This document shows, piece by piece, positions 12,454 to 24,545 of a DNA stretch of 64,000 nt. Every line of letters starts with the position of its first letter. Within the stretch, counting starts at the first letter, position 1. The DNA is from Pogostemon cablin (lineage: Eukaryota > Streptophyta > Magnoliopsida > Lamiales > Lamiaceae): positions 22,559,513-22,623,512 of the forward strand of contig CM042979.1 in assembly GCA_023678885.1 (NCBI GenBank), in the 5' to 3' direction. The position numbers were made by a program, and so were the translations under genes. Under the pieces are notes generated by a model, which was not told where the DNA came from, made no database searches, and worked only from the letters and a program-made list of their open reading frames with translations.

Positions 12454-12959
12454 ATGAACCAGATCTGCGGGCAAGATATCGCGGCGGTAGAGAGTAAATT
12501 GGCAGCGAAAGACCGATCCTTCGTCAATGGCACGATGTGTAGTGGTGCCTAGCATTTGAGGTTCAGCAACTACCGATACTTGCGGTGCTTTTCGATATGT
12601 GCCATGATCAGCACCCACGTGGCCATACTTCTTGTGATTCTTCTTGAATTGGCGATGTTTTTAAGGTTGAAATGAAGAAGGGTATTAGCTTCTTCAATAT
12701 GCTTTCTCTTTCTAAACACCTCTTAAAGAATTTTATAATAAGAAAGATTCAATTTCTCAATTTCATTCACGTAGAAATTGGGTCAAATATAATTGGGATC
12801 AAATATAATTGAGATTATATTATGATAAGGTTATATTAGGTATATTAACTCAATATTTTGTATTTAATTGTAATATATTTAAATACATGTATCTAGTAAT
12901 AATAATATCTAATATTATGTATTAGACAGTAATTAATCCTAAAAAGGTTATAACATTTT

Positions 12960-14780
12960 ATAGTAGTGTGAAAACGTCTTATAGCGAAAGTGATTGTTCA
13001 CTGATTTGTATGCAATAAAACTGTATCCTCAAGTGTAGGGAATCAATTGTAGCTCAACGTGTGACCAAGTGAAATATCGAACCCATAGGATAATTCTAGA
13101 CTCACTATTAAATTCTATTTATGACAATTCTAATTTAAAACAAATCTTGTTTTTTAAAGGAATTAAATAAATTAATGACGCAGAAAATAATAAAATAGCA
13201 AATAAAAAATAATAAAAGTGTTCAAGAGAGAAAACAAGATAGTTCTAGGAAAACTAATTTAAATTGGTTAATTAAATTACTAGACAATCAGTTAGAATTC
13301 ATGCAGATTTTATGAAAGTAATCACATAATTATGTTAATTCTCTTTTTTAAAGTAAACTTAACACATGAACCTGGTTTAAACCAACAGATGCAGAAGAAT
13401 AATTCCTACTCCCTTTCTAGGTACTTCATTAAATGCTAGAGCACTAGACTTCCCTTTATAGGGTATTTAAGAAATAAACTTCAATTCTCACTTAACAATC
13501 TAAGAAACCAAATCCTCTAGAATGGTAATTAATAAACATATGAAATGTCAAATATTAATTATTCTAATGAATAAAGGCTATATGGGTTGATCCCCTTTAC
13601 CCATAACAGATCGACAAATATTAATCACTCTCACAAGCAACAATCATACATATGCATAAGACAATGACATATAATGAATGAGGACAAATCATAAAAAGTA
13701 AAAAATATAAGTCTTAATTAAAGCATTAATAATGGAATAAGAACACTGCATTAATAATGGAATAAGAATATGGTAGAAATCCATAACCTAGTCTAGGTCA
13801 TCAATTCAATCTAATTCAAACCTTCAAAACCTAGAACTATCCAGAAAATTAGTAGCCCATGGTGTTACAAGCAACACCTATGGTTAGAGTAGAAAACAAT
13901 CCTAAAGGTCTATAATTCAAAAGTAAGAAAGAAATAATAAGAAAAGCCCTAGATGTGGCATAATTCTCCTTTCTTTCCTCCTTAATTTTGAATCTTCTCA
14001 ATCTCCTTCTCAAGTAAGCAACACTGATGAACTCTTCAATTGACATGGATGGATGGGATGGTGGATCTTAATTTTGGTATTGTGGCAGGGAAAGGACGTG
14101 AAAAGTTATGAAGAGTTATTCATCTGGGACTACCCAAAGTTCTTTTCATAGTTGGGGGCTGATTATAAAATTTGAACTCCTTCTCAAAAATGGGCTTTTT
14201 CACGTAAAAAATATGAACGGGCCAAAAATTGAGCCACTAGGACATGACACTCTTCGGCAGATTGCACGACTTCACAGTTTTTACCATAACTTATTCATAC
14301 AAACTCCGATTGAGGTGATTTTTGTGCCTATGTGATCTTATCTTCCTTGGATTTTTATCCATATAAATAACTTTAAAAAAACTAACATTTGAATGGCACG
14401 AGTCATGCAAAAGTGGCACCGGTCGTGCTGGATCGACAAGGCTTGCGCGACTTCACTATTTTGATCAAAACTTCCTTATCTGAGCTCCAATTGTGGTGTT
14501 TCTTGAGCCAAAATGAGCTTCTCTTCTGTGTCTTTCTAACCATATATCACTTGACTACTTTGTATATCCACAAAGACACAGAAAAATCATTCAAAGTGGA
14601 CATGTATTTTTCAGCATTCTTTCACGATTTCACTCTTCATACCAACTTTGCACTTTTAATCCATTTTTCACCTGAAAATACGAAATAATACTTCAAATGC
14701 ACCAATATCTTAAATATATAAAATTAACCATTTAGTGCTAAAATACAAACATAAATTCCACAAAATGGTTTTAAATCGGA
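12960..14780 (-). mobile_element. Decayed Athila-type LTR, F2
   Basis: On the minus strand, 14780 down to about 14390 aligns with the first 350 bp of the element C LTR (AAGTGCAAAGTTGG, TGCTGAAAAATACA, ATATATGGTTAGAAA, CTCATTTTGGC). Its far end (about 13000-13100) matches the 3' part of the A and B LTRs: a phrase GGGTTCGATA-CTTGGTC, then CTACAATTGAT, then CTTGAGGAT. The middle matches relict F1. No internal region, PBS or TSD was identified, so it is a solo LTR or fragment. It lacks the TCGACC arrays of A-D and has instead GGCACGA-type words near 14397-14430. Confidence 0.55.
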
Positions 14781-14789
14781 TCCCAAAAT

Positions 14790-15345
14790 ATGCAGATTTT
14801 CACACTAATAAGTAATAAGTAATTTAAAAAGTGTAAAACGGTCTCATATAAGATTTACCCATTTAATATGTACTAATTCAAAGAAAAAAGAAAAGAAAAA
14901 CTAAAACAAAATGAATTAAAAAAATTATAAATTTAACCGTGGAGAAAAAATTATAATTAAATTATAATTAAGAGAAATAATAAAAGATAAAATGAATTTT
15001 TTTCTAAAAAAATAGAATTAAGAAATCTAAAAAAATAATAAAGTATGAAATTAATCAATAGAAATTAAAAAAAAATCTCTCAGGATTAAATAAAAAATGT
15101 GAGATGTATTTAGAGGCAAAGTCTTGGGTTAAAACATTTCACGAATTCCCTTACGTGAGATGAATTATCCATTAACTCAATTAAATAAATTTAAAGGACC
15201 CTTTTTGGTTGTTATGAAATAAAAAAATTAGTTATAGAGTAAAATTAATTAAGTCTAAATAAATTTAAAATGCCTTGTTTAATAAATATCAAATTTGAAA
15301 ATTTAAAAATTAATTACAAAAAGAGAAATTAAATAAGCCTTACAT
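14790..15345. other. AT-rich spacer
   Basis: Very AT-rich sequence with A-tracts. No ORF, repeat boundary or regulatory structure could be supported. Confidence 0.4.
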
Positions 15346-15351
15346 GTATAT

Positions 15352-15620
15352 ATAATTTTGAGAGACTCTCTTGTGAGACGGATTATTTGTGAGACAAGTC
15401 GACCCATCACTAAAGTATGCTTATTGTATAGATAAAATATGCTTATTTGTAGTTAAAGTATGTTAATAATAAATCATATTATAACACACTAATATCATAC
15501 TTTAATGCATAATCCAGCATACTTTAACAACCATTAAACATACTTTATCTATACAATGAGCATACTTTAGTGATGGGTCGACCTGTCTCACACCCGTCTC
15601 ACAAGAGATTTTATCTATAA
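15352..15620. mobile_element. Foldback MITE
   Basis: Two arms of roughly 100 bp are inverted copies: the left carries CTCTTGTGAGACGG, GTCGACCCATCACTAAAG and TATGCTTATTGTATAGATAAA, and the right carries their complements up to about 15612. The core is AT-rich and repeats the TATGCTTA/AGTATG theme. No coding region is present. A partial copy of one arm may be present near position 130-160. Confidence 0.65.
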
Positions 15621-16649
15621 TTTTTCTACTTTTATTTACTTAATTTATATTTTTTATTATTTAAAAAATATAATACTTTAAAGTTTATTATTCATTTAAT
15701 ATATTTTTTAATTATTAATGTAATAATATTTTTAAGAGGTAGTTACATTTTTTTATAAAGAAATATTGATTAAATAAACTTGATAATTTTTTTTGAATTA
15801 TGTTATGAATAATTCATAATGTCAAAGACTTATGTGAGTTTATTTAACGAATGACTTCAGTGAGAATGATAAGAAGTGATAATATTTATAAGGAAAAATG
15901 TTACCAACTAATGAAATGTGATAACTGTGATGTAAACTAATTTATGAACAATTTATAGTATAAATGAAATGTGATAAATTTTTTTTTTAAAAAGGTGATA
16001 ATATCAATAATAAGAAGTGATAATTAATTACGAAAGTAAATTTCACAAACAATTTATATAATTTATAAAAGTGATAATATTTTTAATAAAAGTTATACTA
16101 AGAAAAATAATAACTAATAAATTGAACTATATTAATAATTAGTAGGACAGATAAATATTGATAATATTTTTAATAAAAAGTGATATTTGATTAAAGAAAA
16201 TTGATAATCGTCTAATTGCACTATTTTATAAATCATTCGTAATATGATTAAAAATTGATAACAATTTTGATAAAAAAAATCTGATTAATGAATAGCGATA
16301 ATCAACTAAATAAACTATTTATGATAAGATGGATAAAAAGTGATAATAGTTATAATAGAAAGTTAGCCTAATAATGATTTTTTTAAAATAAGAAATAAAA
16401 AATAATAATTTTAAAAATTAATAAAATTATTTATTAAATAAATTATGAAAAAAATTCAATTGTTTACAGCGCAATAGCCAATAGCCGGCCGACCTTCTTC
16501 TGCTAGAATTCTTTAGTTTTTGATTTTCTTATTAATTAATAATAATTAATTAACCTAATCTAATAGGCTCTTATTTTTAATTAATTATTTTTTAATGATT
16601 TTAAAATATACTCTTCATCCATATATAATCCATCTTACAAAAGGGGATC
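15621..16649. other. AT-rich region with degenerate GTGATAAT repeats
   Basis: Between about 15870 and 16350 the phrase GTGATAAT(A/T)TTTATAA recurs every 60-110 bp with heavy divergence, suggesting a decayed tandem repeat. No gene is seen. A GC-rich scrap near 16475-16500 (ATAGCCGGCCGACC) is unexplained. Confidence 0.35.
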
Positions 16650-16671
16650 TGTGAAATGATCTCACTAGTCG

Positions 16672-16893
16672 AGCAACAGCAGATTTGATCGAGCAAGACA
16701 CTGGGAGAAGTGCAAAAAACTCCCCGTCTTTGATGAGCAGAAAATTCATATTCCGTTTGCAGGTCCTCTGCTCGACCAAACCACTCTGGTCGAGCAGTGG
16801 TCGAGGAACACACTGTTGGACTGAAAAATGCCATCCTGTTTACAAGTCCTCTGCTCGACCAAATTCACCTTGTTCGACCAAACTCTTCTTGTA
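16672..16893 (-). repeat. Element D palindromic-word array, third-ORF-leader position
   Basis: Several copies of GCTCGACCA and its complement TGGTCGAGC, for example around 16852-16862 and 16789-16799, with a few diverged copies. It directly follows the integrase end of D, the same relative place as the arrays at 39553-39830 in A and 55573-55884 in B. Confidence 0.7.
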
Positions 16894-17794
16894 GGCAGGG
16901 TATCTTAGTCTGCAATGATCTCGAAACTCCCCCCTCCGCAGGCTCTATGGATTAGGAATGGTCCTGTCCACTTCGATTTTAATTTTTTTGCAAAAAGCTT
17001 TAAACAAGAATTAAAGAGAAATACCTAATCACCTTGTTTGAACTCTTTGAAAGTGACCTTTGAGTCATGCCACTTCTTCATCCTCTCCTTGTAGATCACC
17101 GAGTTCTTAAAAGCTTGATTTCTAAACTCATCCAATTGATTGATGTGAGCCATCCTCAACTCCTTTTACTTATTAAGAGACAACTTCATACTTCTTAAAG
17201 CCCAAAAAGACTTATGTTGTATCTCCATGGGTAAGTCGCAGGACTTCCTATAGAAAATTTGATAAGGTGACATGTCTAGCATATTCTTATACGCAGTCCA
17301 GAATCCCTTCCAATTTCACATAGAATAATGAAGCTTCCTGGATTCTTCAACTTTGTTAGTAGCTTCCAATGAATGATCGAGCTGCAGTTCTCAAATAGAT
17401 TAACAGTCTCAACTTCTTTCAAAGTCCTCTTCTTCAATATGATATCCTTTAGAAATCAGACATAGTACGACATCTCCATGATTGCTTCGGAGAAAGGAAT
17501 GTTCGAGCTTATCTTGTTCATGTTATCTTGAAATCTCTTGGACTTTTCTTCCAATCCCTTCTTTACTAACCTCAAAGGAAACAGAGGAAGTATCTTAGTA
17601 TTTGGGATTCCCCACTCATCACATTCCACCTCCTTCAGCTTGTCCTTCTTGGCTCTCAATCGCTTCGTTCTTTCCCATTTCTTTTCAACTATAAGCTCAG
17701 TATTCTATTCATGATGTGATGGTACTAGAGTGTTCTGAACAACAGGTGTAGCATTCTGTATAAAAACTGGAGTCGCATGATACTGCTCGACCTC

Positions 17795-18142
17795 AGGTCG
17801 ACCAGATGGGTCTAGTCGAGCAAGGTGTTCTTTGTCGAATAGGGTTCCCATGCACGGAGTGGCCTCGTACAGTCACGACAGTGGTTGCTCAACTGTTGCT
17901 TGACCTGAATGATTCGGTCGAGCAAGCTTATTTTGGTCAAGCAAGGTACCTGTAAACGGGATGACATTCTTCAGTCCAACAGAGGGCTGCTCGACCATAG
18001 CTCAACCAGACTGGTCTGGTCAAGAAAGGTAATTTTAGTATAATAGAGGACTTGAAAACAGAGCATCGTCTCTCAAATCTGAGATGTGTTCCTTGATCAT
18101 TGCTCGACCAAGAGGTTTGGTCGAGTGGCGGTCGAGTGGGGA
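17795..18142 (-). repeat. Element D palindromic-word array, gag-protease position
   Basis: Repeated TCGACC and GGTCGA words, mostly of the CTCGACC type (for example 17797-17804 and 18103-18110), separated by 30-60 bp. The position at the gag-protease junction corresponds to arrays in A, B and C. Reading frame is lost here. Confidence 0.7.
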
Positions 18143-18256
18143 CACTCCATCTCTATTTTCGTCCACTGGCATCATTAGACATTCATACTACGTTCTTGAA
18201 CTCAATGTGATGGCATTTCAAAATTTTGGATTCGTTATTCTTCGAGAAGTTAACTT

Positions 18257-19656
18257 TGTTGGCATTCGATCATTTGGTTAACATGACTCGTTAGGGTTCC
18301 ATACATTTCTAACAGTTAGTGGAAGCAAGAAAACAAGAAACGTATTACCTTCACCAGGGTATGTTAAAGAAGATGAATTCTCGCTAGCAGCCTATGCAGC
18401 CTCACCATTTTGGGCATAACTCTCTCATCCGATATCAAATTTGAGTGATCTACACGCCAAAACGATCCTTTCTTCCATGGCTTTCCGTCAGTATATCACA
18501 AGTCTTAATCTGATATCTTTACGATTTTATAAAAATCGTACAAATTGGCAGACAGCAGCAGTAAATGACCTCTTGATCTTCTGCTTTATTCCCAAGCCCA
18601 ATCTCGACGCCGTGTGGACGACGATCTTCGAGATCTTCTCAATCTGCTGTTCTCTAACCCTCACTCACATGTTAGACTTGATCCACTTAGGGTTAGAACA
18701 GCTGAGATGACTTATATATGGGCTACAGCAGGGACCAGGAGGAGAAATTAGAGTTGGGTCTCCATTGGGCTTAAGTATCCAAGCTTAGCCCAAAGCTTAT
18801 ACTTAAGTCAAATAATAATAATATATACCGTTAAAATATTATTACTGCACTACCGTTCTAATCCCATAATTATATTATGGGCTCCTTTGTATTATGAGCA
18901 CGTTAGTCTCCCCATGTTTAAGATATACAATGCCCATTAATTAATTAAGTTATTGACAACTCCATTAATTAATATCTCATCCGAGAGTAGTACCACTCAA
19001 CTTCATTATCATGCCAGAATGAATCTACCTGCAAGGTTTACATGATAATCCTTATGAGCTCCTCAAAGAGACATCATCAACCTATATCGGACACAGATTC
19101 CTTCTACAATCAACAGCACAACAAAGAGACAACACTATTTCCCAACTCACCGAGTTTGTTGATTTAATTACATGTAAATCTCACCCATTGATGAATCAAA
19201 GAAATACATACTGCCTTATGTGTCGAGGTTATTGTATAGGGATTAAGAGCACGTACATCCATAATAACAGAGATCAAGTTCTTCTATAAGTCAATATAAG
19301 TCGAACGATCTCAAGCGGTCCTACTCAATACACACAAGTGCACTAATGTGATTCTATAGCCAAGACAAGCTAATACCAAACCACACTACAACCATCCCGA
19401 TAGAGAGTCCCCATCTATCTCGGTTGTGAGCATCTGTTTATACTTTATAAGAAAACTGATAATATGATCTACAACCATCCCGATAGAGAGTCTCCGTCTA
19501 CAATCATATGATCTACAGTATAAAGTAAGTGGACTATTGCATCGCACATATAAATAAATTATAAGATGCAATCATTTGATCATATGATTCTCATTTCAAA
19601 TAAATTGTTATAACATTGTTCATACTAAAGCTAGGCTTTTAGTATACAATCCAACA
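18257..19656. mobile_element. Solo copia-type LTR in element D gag
   Basis: The unit begins TGTTGGCATTCG and ends ATCCAACA, and is flanked by the perfect 5-bp duplication AACTT (18252-18256 and 19657-19661). D's gag reads continuously across the site on either side. It is 1400 bp long and is a second copy of the copia E LTR at 19817-21018, with an extra segment near 18375-18540. A local tandem duplication of about 85 bp near 19387-19510 repeats CTACAACCATCCCGATAGAG. With no internal region it is a recombination product. Confidence 0.85.
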
Positions 19657-19816
19657 AACTTTTCCTTTTCAATTGTTTGTGTTAGTTTATTAACATTCCC
19701 CGCCATTTCTCTCATCAACAAAGTAAGGTCTTTCATCTGCTTGGATAGCTCATCATGGTTGGAATCTATCTTTGTTTCTAAGCGATCCACCCTTGAATCA
19801 TTCCTAGTCATATAAC

Positions 19817-21018
19817 TATTGGCGTTCAATCGTTTGGCTACCATGAATCATAAGGGTTCCATACATTTATAAATCAGCAGAAGCAAGAACATAGAAACGT
19901 ATTACCTTTCACCAGGGTATGTTGAAGAAGAACAGCTATAGAAAACAACCTCTTGATCTTCTGTTGTATTCCCAAGTCCAATCTTGACATCGTGTGGGCG
20001 ATGATATTCAAGATCCTCTCAATCTGTTGTTCTCCCTCTAATCTCATGGTTTTAGGCGTGTAGTTCTAGCATTCTGAACAGCTGAGATGACTTATATATA
20101 GGTTACAGCAGGGACCAGGACGAGATATTAGAGTTGGGCCTCCATTGGGCATAAGTATCCAAGTTTAACCCAAAACTTATACTCAAGTCTATTAATAATA
20201 ATACATTCCACTAAAATATTATTACTGCACTGCCACTCTAATCCCAAATTATGTTATGGGCTCCTTCTTATTATGATCCCGTTAGTCTCCCCATGTTTAA
20301 GATATACAATGCCCATTATTTAATTATGTTTCTAACAACTCCATTAATTAATATCTCATATTCCGAGAGTAGTACCACTCAACCTTATTATCATGCGGGA
20401 ACAAATCCACTTGCAAGATTTACATGATAATCCTTATGAGCTCCTCAAGGGGACATCATCAACCTATTTAATAGGATACAATTCTTTATAAAATCAACAA
20501 CACACTATAGAAACAACACTATTTCCCAACTCACAGATCTTGTTGATTTAATATTTAAATCTCACCCATTGATGAATTAAAGAGATATATACTGGCTTAC
20601 GTGTCGAGGTTATTGTATAGGGATTAAGATCACGAACATCCATAATAAAAGAGATGAAGTTCTTCTATATAGTCAGTATAATTCGAATGATCTCAAGCGG
20701 TCCTGCTCAATACACATAAATCATACTAATGTGATTTTATATTCAAGACAAACTAATACCAAATTACACTACAACCATCCCAATAGATTATTCCCGTCTA
20801 TCTCGATTGTGAGCATATGTTTATACTTTATAAGAAAATTGATAATATGATGTTCTGTGTGATGCCGCACACCGTATTATCTACAGTATAAAGTAAGTGA
20901 ACTTTTGCAATAACATATAAATAAATTATAATATGCAAAATATTTATGATTCTCATTTCAAATAAACTATTAAAACATTGTTCATACAAAAGCTATACTT
21001 TTAGTATACAATCTAACA
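19817..21018 (-). mobile_element. Copia element E, 3' LTR
   Basis: On the minus strand the LTR starts TGTTAGATTGTATACT at 21018 and ends at 19817, where the terminal dinucleotide is mutated (TA in place of TG on the plus strand). It is immediately preceded on that strand by AAGTAGGAGAT (21019-21029), a typical copia polypurine tract, so this is the 3' LTR of an element whose body lies to the right. It aligns along most of its length with the solo LTR at 18257. The body is cut 36 bp in by the 5' LTR of element A, so the rest of E should lie beyond the window. Confidence 0.75.
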
Positions 21019-21029
21019 ATCTCCTACTT
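21019..21029 (-). other. Polypurine tract of copia element E
   Basis: AAGTAGGAGAT directly abuts the TGTTAG start of the LTR on the minus strand. Such a tract primes plus-strand DNA synthesis in LTR retrotransposons, and this one fixes the LTR as a 3' LTR and E's orientation as minus. Confidence 0.7.
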
Positions 21030-21247
21030 ATACTAAAAGACTACGCTGCTATATTGATGAGAGTGATAATTCACGTGTTTTGAGCTCTAATTTGTGTGGA
21101 AATTGAGTACGATTTGAGTGATTACCAAGGTAAATTGGTACGTTAATGGGAATTTCACGAAGCAGAGGCTACTAAGGTTATTTGAGCATATTTGTGTAGA
21201 AAAATACGTTAGAAGTGCTCAGAATCAGAAAACACGAAGTTTGAGAC

Positions 21248-21413
21248 ATGACTCGACCTCAGGAGGAGCCGCTCGACCAAGACCTTTTGGTCGAGCGAGG
21301 GTAGATTTGGTCGAGCGAGGGTCTGTACAGAGTTTTAGCGAATAGGGAGGCCGCTTGACCATCGCTCGACCTAGACAAGTTCCGCTCGACCTCGCCAGTT
21401 TGGTCGAACAGGG
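21248..21413 (+). repeat. Element A palindromic-word array in U3
   Basis: Words of the form GCTCGACC and GGTCGAGC alternate (for example CCGCTCGACCA near 21269 and TTGGTCGAGCG near 21288 and 21309), with diverged copies to 21413. The array ends about 89 bp before the TATA box. Confidence 0.75.
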
Positions 21414-21501
21414 ATCGCGTGCCTATTTTTGGTAATTCTGACCCTCCTGTGCGTGAATTGACGTATTTTCCAAGAAAAAGCCCAGTAAAGGTCCGTAAGG
21501 G

Positions 21502-21508
21502 TATAAAA
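21502..21508 (+). promoter_or_regulatory. TATA box of element A 5' LTR
   Basis: TATAAAA followed by AGGGATG, in the same setting as the TATA boxes of B and C LTRs (a phrase AAGAAAAAGC lies 30-50 bp upstream in A and C). It marks the likely U3/R region. Confidence 0.65.
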
Positions 21509-22618
21509 AGGGATGCCGATCACATAAAAAGGGAGTTAGATTCTACATCCATCCTACACCACATCAAAACCCTAACTCCATCCTACGAAGCTATAGAGAG
21601 AGATTCATGCAGCGAATCAAGTGAGAACCAAGTGAAGATTCAAGACTGAGCGAGAAGCAATGGTGCCCACATTTAGGGTTTACTTCGCAACTTAATATTT
21701 CTTGTAATTTTCAAGACTATGGGTAAGATCTATCCAAACACCATGAACGTTCTTCAAAATGTCATGGGCTAGAACCGCTTTGGTAATTCAAGGGTTATGA
21801 AGGTTTTTATCTAGTTAATTTAACTTCCATGTGTATACTCCGTACAACACTATTTGTGGATTTATTTAATATAACTATGCGTTTTTAATTCATACTCAGA
21901 GTTGTTATGTGCATCATTAACTGTTATATAGAGTCTGAATACATATCTTGGTTATTGATTGAGTACGTTCATTGCTGAGCAATATTACATGTTATGATTC
22001 TAAGTGAGAGGACTCCGAAGCTTCAACAGAACTATATTATATGGATACTTATTAATTGAATTGAATTCGGGTTAGTAAGTAGGATAAAGTGTATAATTAT
22101 ATAGTACCTATAAAAGGAGATCATATCGGGTTAGAGTACTTAGTGCACGAGAAATATTTGATACTGATAGTACCTACAAAGGGGGGTATAATTATGTTCT
22201 TGCTCCAAGGTGATTCACATGTGTTACACAAATATTTTCTTGTGTCTATAGAGTAGATTTGCATGATTTAGTGATGCGTCCATATTCCACAAGGCAGAAT
22301 CGGACATTAACATATAGAAGGTAGATTAATTAGTGAAACTGGATGGCCCGAAGAGCTACCTATCTTCTCACATGTCAACTCTCGTTTATCTCTACTGTTT
22401 CTAATTTATTTGCTATTTTATTATTCTATTTATTAGATTAATCACTATTATCCACTTAAATTACCAATAATAGTTTCTCTTAGAGTAAATAATAATAAAT
22501 TGATAACAAACTGTTCTTTGGGTTCGATAAATATAACTTGGTCGCTTATCTAAGCTACGATACATCCTTCATACTTGGGGATTAAAATTGTGTGTTGAGA
22601 AAACGCCCAACAAGTTTC

Positions 22619-22636
22619 TGGCGCTGTTGCCAGGGA
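22619..22636 (+). other. Element A primer-binding site (tRNA-Asp type)
   Basis: TGGCGCTGTTGCCAGGGA resembles the complement of the 3' end of plant tRNA-Asp used by Athila elements, with two substitutions relative to the usual TGGCGCCGTTGCCGGGGA. Confidence 0.75.
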
Positions 22637-24298
22637 TGGTTGGCCTTATCAATTTTATTGTTCTTTATTTTATTTGAAACTACTCCATACTTGTCTTTAA
22701 TTTCTGACGCTTAATTCTCTAAGGTGCATGCACACTAGATCAAATATAGGAGCATTAAGCGCCTTTTGATCCAGAAATTGGAGCATCGTCGAGGAAGAAG
22801 AAGAGAAAGAATAAGAAGAACAAGAACGTGGAACCAACAGAAGCTCTTAATCTAGGAGTTGAAGTTGACGAGATGAATTCGCAAGCGATTGAAGCTGCAA
22901 CCAGAGACAAGTCGGATGCAGAAGTAGTCAACATGGCGACGAATCTGGATAATCTTATCATCAATAAAGTTTTTAAGAACAACGGATGAGGCAATTTGGG
23001 GCTATTAGGAGCAAGAGGGGCCGATGCGGATTTTGATCTTCACCCTTCTCTAATCAGCATGATAGAAATGAGTCCCTTTTCTTGAGGAACCTTTGAAGAT
23101 CCTCAAAAGCATCTGAATAAATTCCTTTGTTATGCAAGTACACAAAAAGCGCATGGAATCATGAGGATTCAAGGAGGATTGTATTGTTTAAAGTCTCGCT
23201 TACTAAAAGGGCGAGAGATTGGTACGATACTCTTAATGCTGCTGATTGAACTACCTGGGAGCAATTTAAATTGAAGTCTTGGAGCGATACATGCCACCTT
23301 CAAAGATTTTTAAGATGAAACAAGAAATCAATCAATTTGCTATCGGTGGTAATGAGAAATTGAAATTTCATGAAGCATGGGACAGATTCAAGGACATGCT
23401 TAGAATATTTCCATAGCATGGCTTATCAAAAGCTCAGTATATCAGTATATTCTATAATGGATTGGATTGTGATTTTCGAGTGTTACTTGATGCTTCTTCG
23501 AATGGAGCACTGCTAACAAAGTCATCCATTGAGGCCGAAAAGCTCTTTGAGGATATTTCGATAAATTCAAGAGATTGGAAAACTGATAGAGTGAGAGGCA
23601 CGTATGTTCTTGGAAAAGTAGCGTAGGTTGAGCACACTATAGTTAAGTCGAGTAGAGAGGATGAAATCATCTCTAGCTTGGTTAATATCAACAAGCTACT
23701 TGAGTCTCAGCAAAAGCAGAATACTTATATAGCGCAGCGAATACCAATTATGCAGCAGGATGTTGGTTATGAAAGAGCTAGCCAAGTGGAATTAGAAGAA
23801 GCAAACTATGCCATGGGTCAAAGTATTCAAGAAACTAGGTTTCAATATCAAGGAAACCATAATTACCAAGGGAACTACAATAATCGTGGTCCCCTGGGCA
23901 ATTATCAACAACAATGGAGGCAAGAATTTTCATGGAGCAATCCGAATGCAGCAGTACAATCTCTTGTTGGTGTTGATCTGGGTGCTAAGGTTGAAGAAGA
24001 AAAACCTGGTTTGGAGGATACCGTGAATCGATATGTGGCTAGGAATGATGCAAGGGTGGATCGTTTGGAAGTAAAGATAGACTCAAATCATGAGGAATTA
24101 TCCAAGCAGATGAAGGACCTAACATTATTGATGGGAGAGTTGGCGGGATATATGAACAAGCTTATGCAAACAGTTGAGAAAGGTAAATTTCCTTCTCAAA
24201 GAATCACTAATCTAAAATCATGTACTGCCATCACTTTGAGGTCAGGAATGCAGTATGAAGGTCCAATGCTACCAGTAGTAGAAAACGAAGAGGTCGTA

Positions 24299-24545
24299 TT
24301 CTCGCTCGACCAACACTCGACCAAGCCATTTGGTCTAGCGGCATTCTGAAGACCGAAGATGTCAAGATCAGAGTACAGACATCCTGCTCGACCAAAATAC
24401 TGCCGCTCGACCAGACTTTCCTGGTCAAGCTGAGCTCGAGCGGACTACTGTACACTTAAACAACAAAAATCAAATTACAGGTACCTTGCTCGACCACTAC
24501 CGGACCACTTGACCAAACCTTTTCGATCGAGTGGAGGTCGAGCAA
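24299..24545 (+). repeat. Element A palindromic-word array, gag-protease position
   Basis: Three modules of GCTCGACC words and their complements start near 24304, 24386 and 24488. They sit between the conserved gag motif ITLRSG and the protease linker, exactly as the arrays of B and C do. Confidence 0.75.

Larger units (their letters stand above)
16650..19816 (-). pseudogene. Element D: truncated Athila-type gypsy remnant, interrupted by a solo LTR
   Basis: On the minus strand the order is gag (19657-19816), a solo copia LTR, gag again (18143-18256), a TCGACC array (about 17795-18142), the gag-protease linker (17311-17700, with a KKGLEEKSKRF-type run), then a jump at about 17310 into the integrase C-terminus (16905-17309, with MAHINQLDEF and KKWHDSKVTFKEF), then a second array (16672-16893). 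The junction near 17310 shows that protease, RT, RNase H and most of integrase were deleted. The 3' LTR is missing on the low-coordinate side. Its 5' part must lie beyond the window because copia E and everything nested in it sit inside this gag. Confidence 0.75.
21055..22617 (+). mobile_element. Element A, 5' LTR (Athila-type)
   Basis: The LTR starts TGATGAGAGTGATAATTC and ends just before the PBS at 22619. The last bases (AACAAGTTT) are not the expected CA, so the end could be 22612. It aligns with the B and C LTRs in its second half (CATGGGCTAGA, CTCCGTACAACACTA, GATGCGTCCATA). U3 contains a TCGACC array (21248-21413) and a TATA box at 21502. The left flank TATAT (21050-21054) is the candidate TSD. 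Its partner is outside the window because A's 3' end lies beyond element C. Confidence 0.8.
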
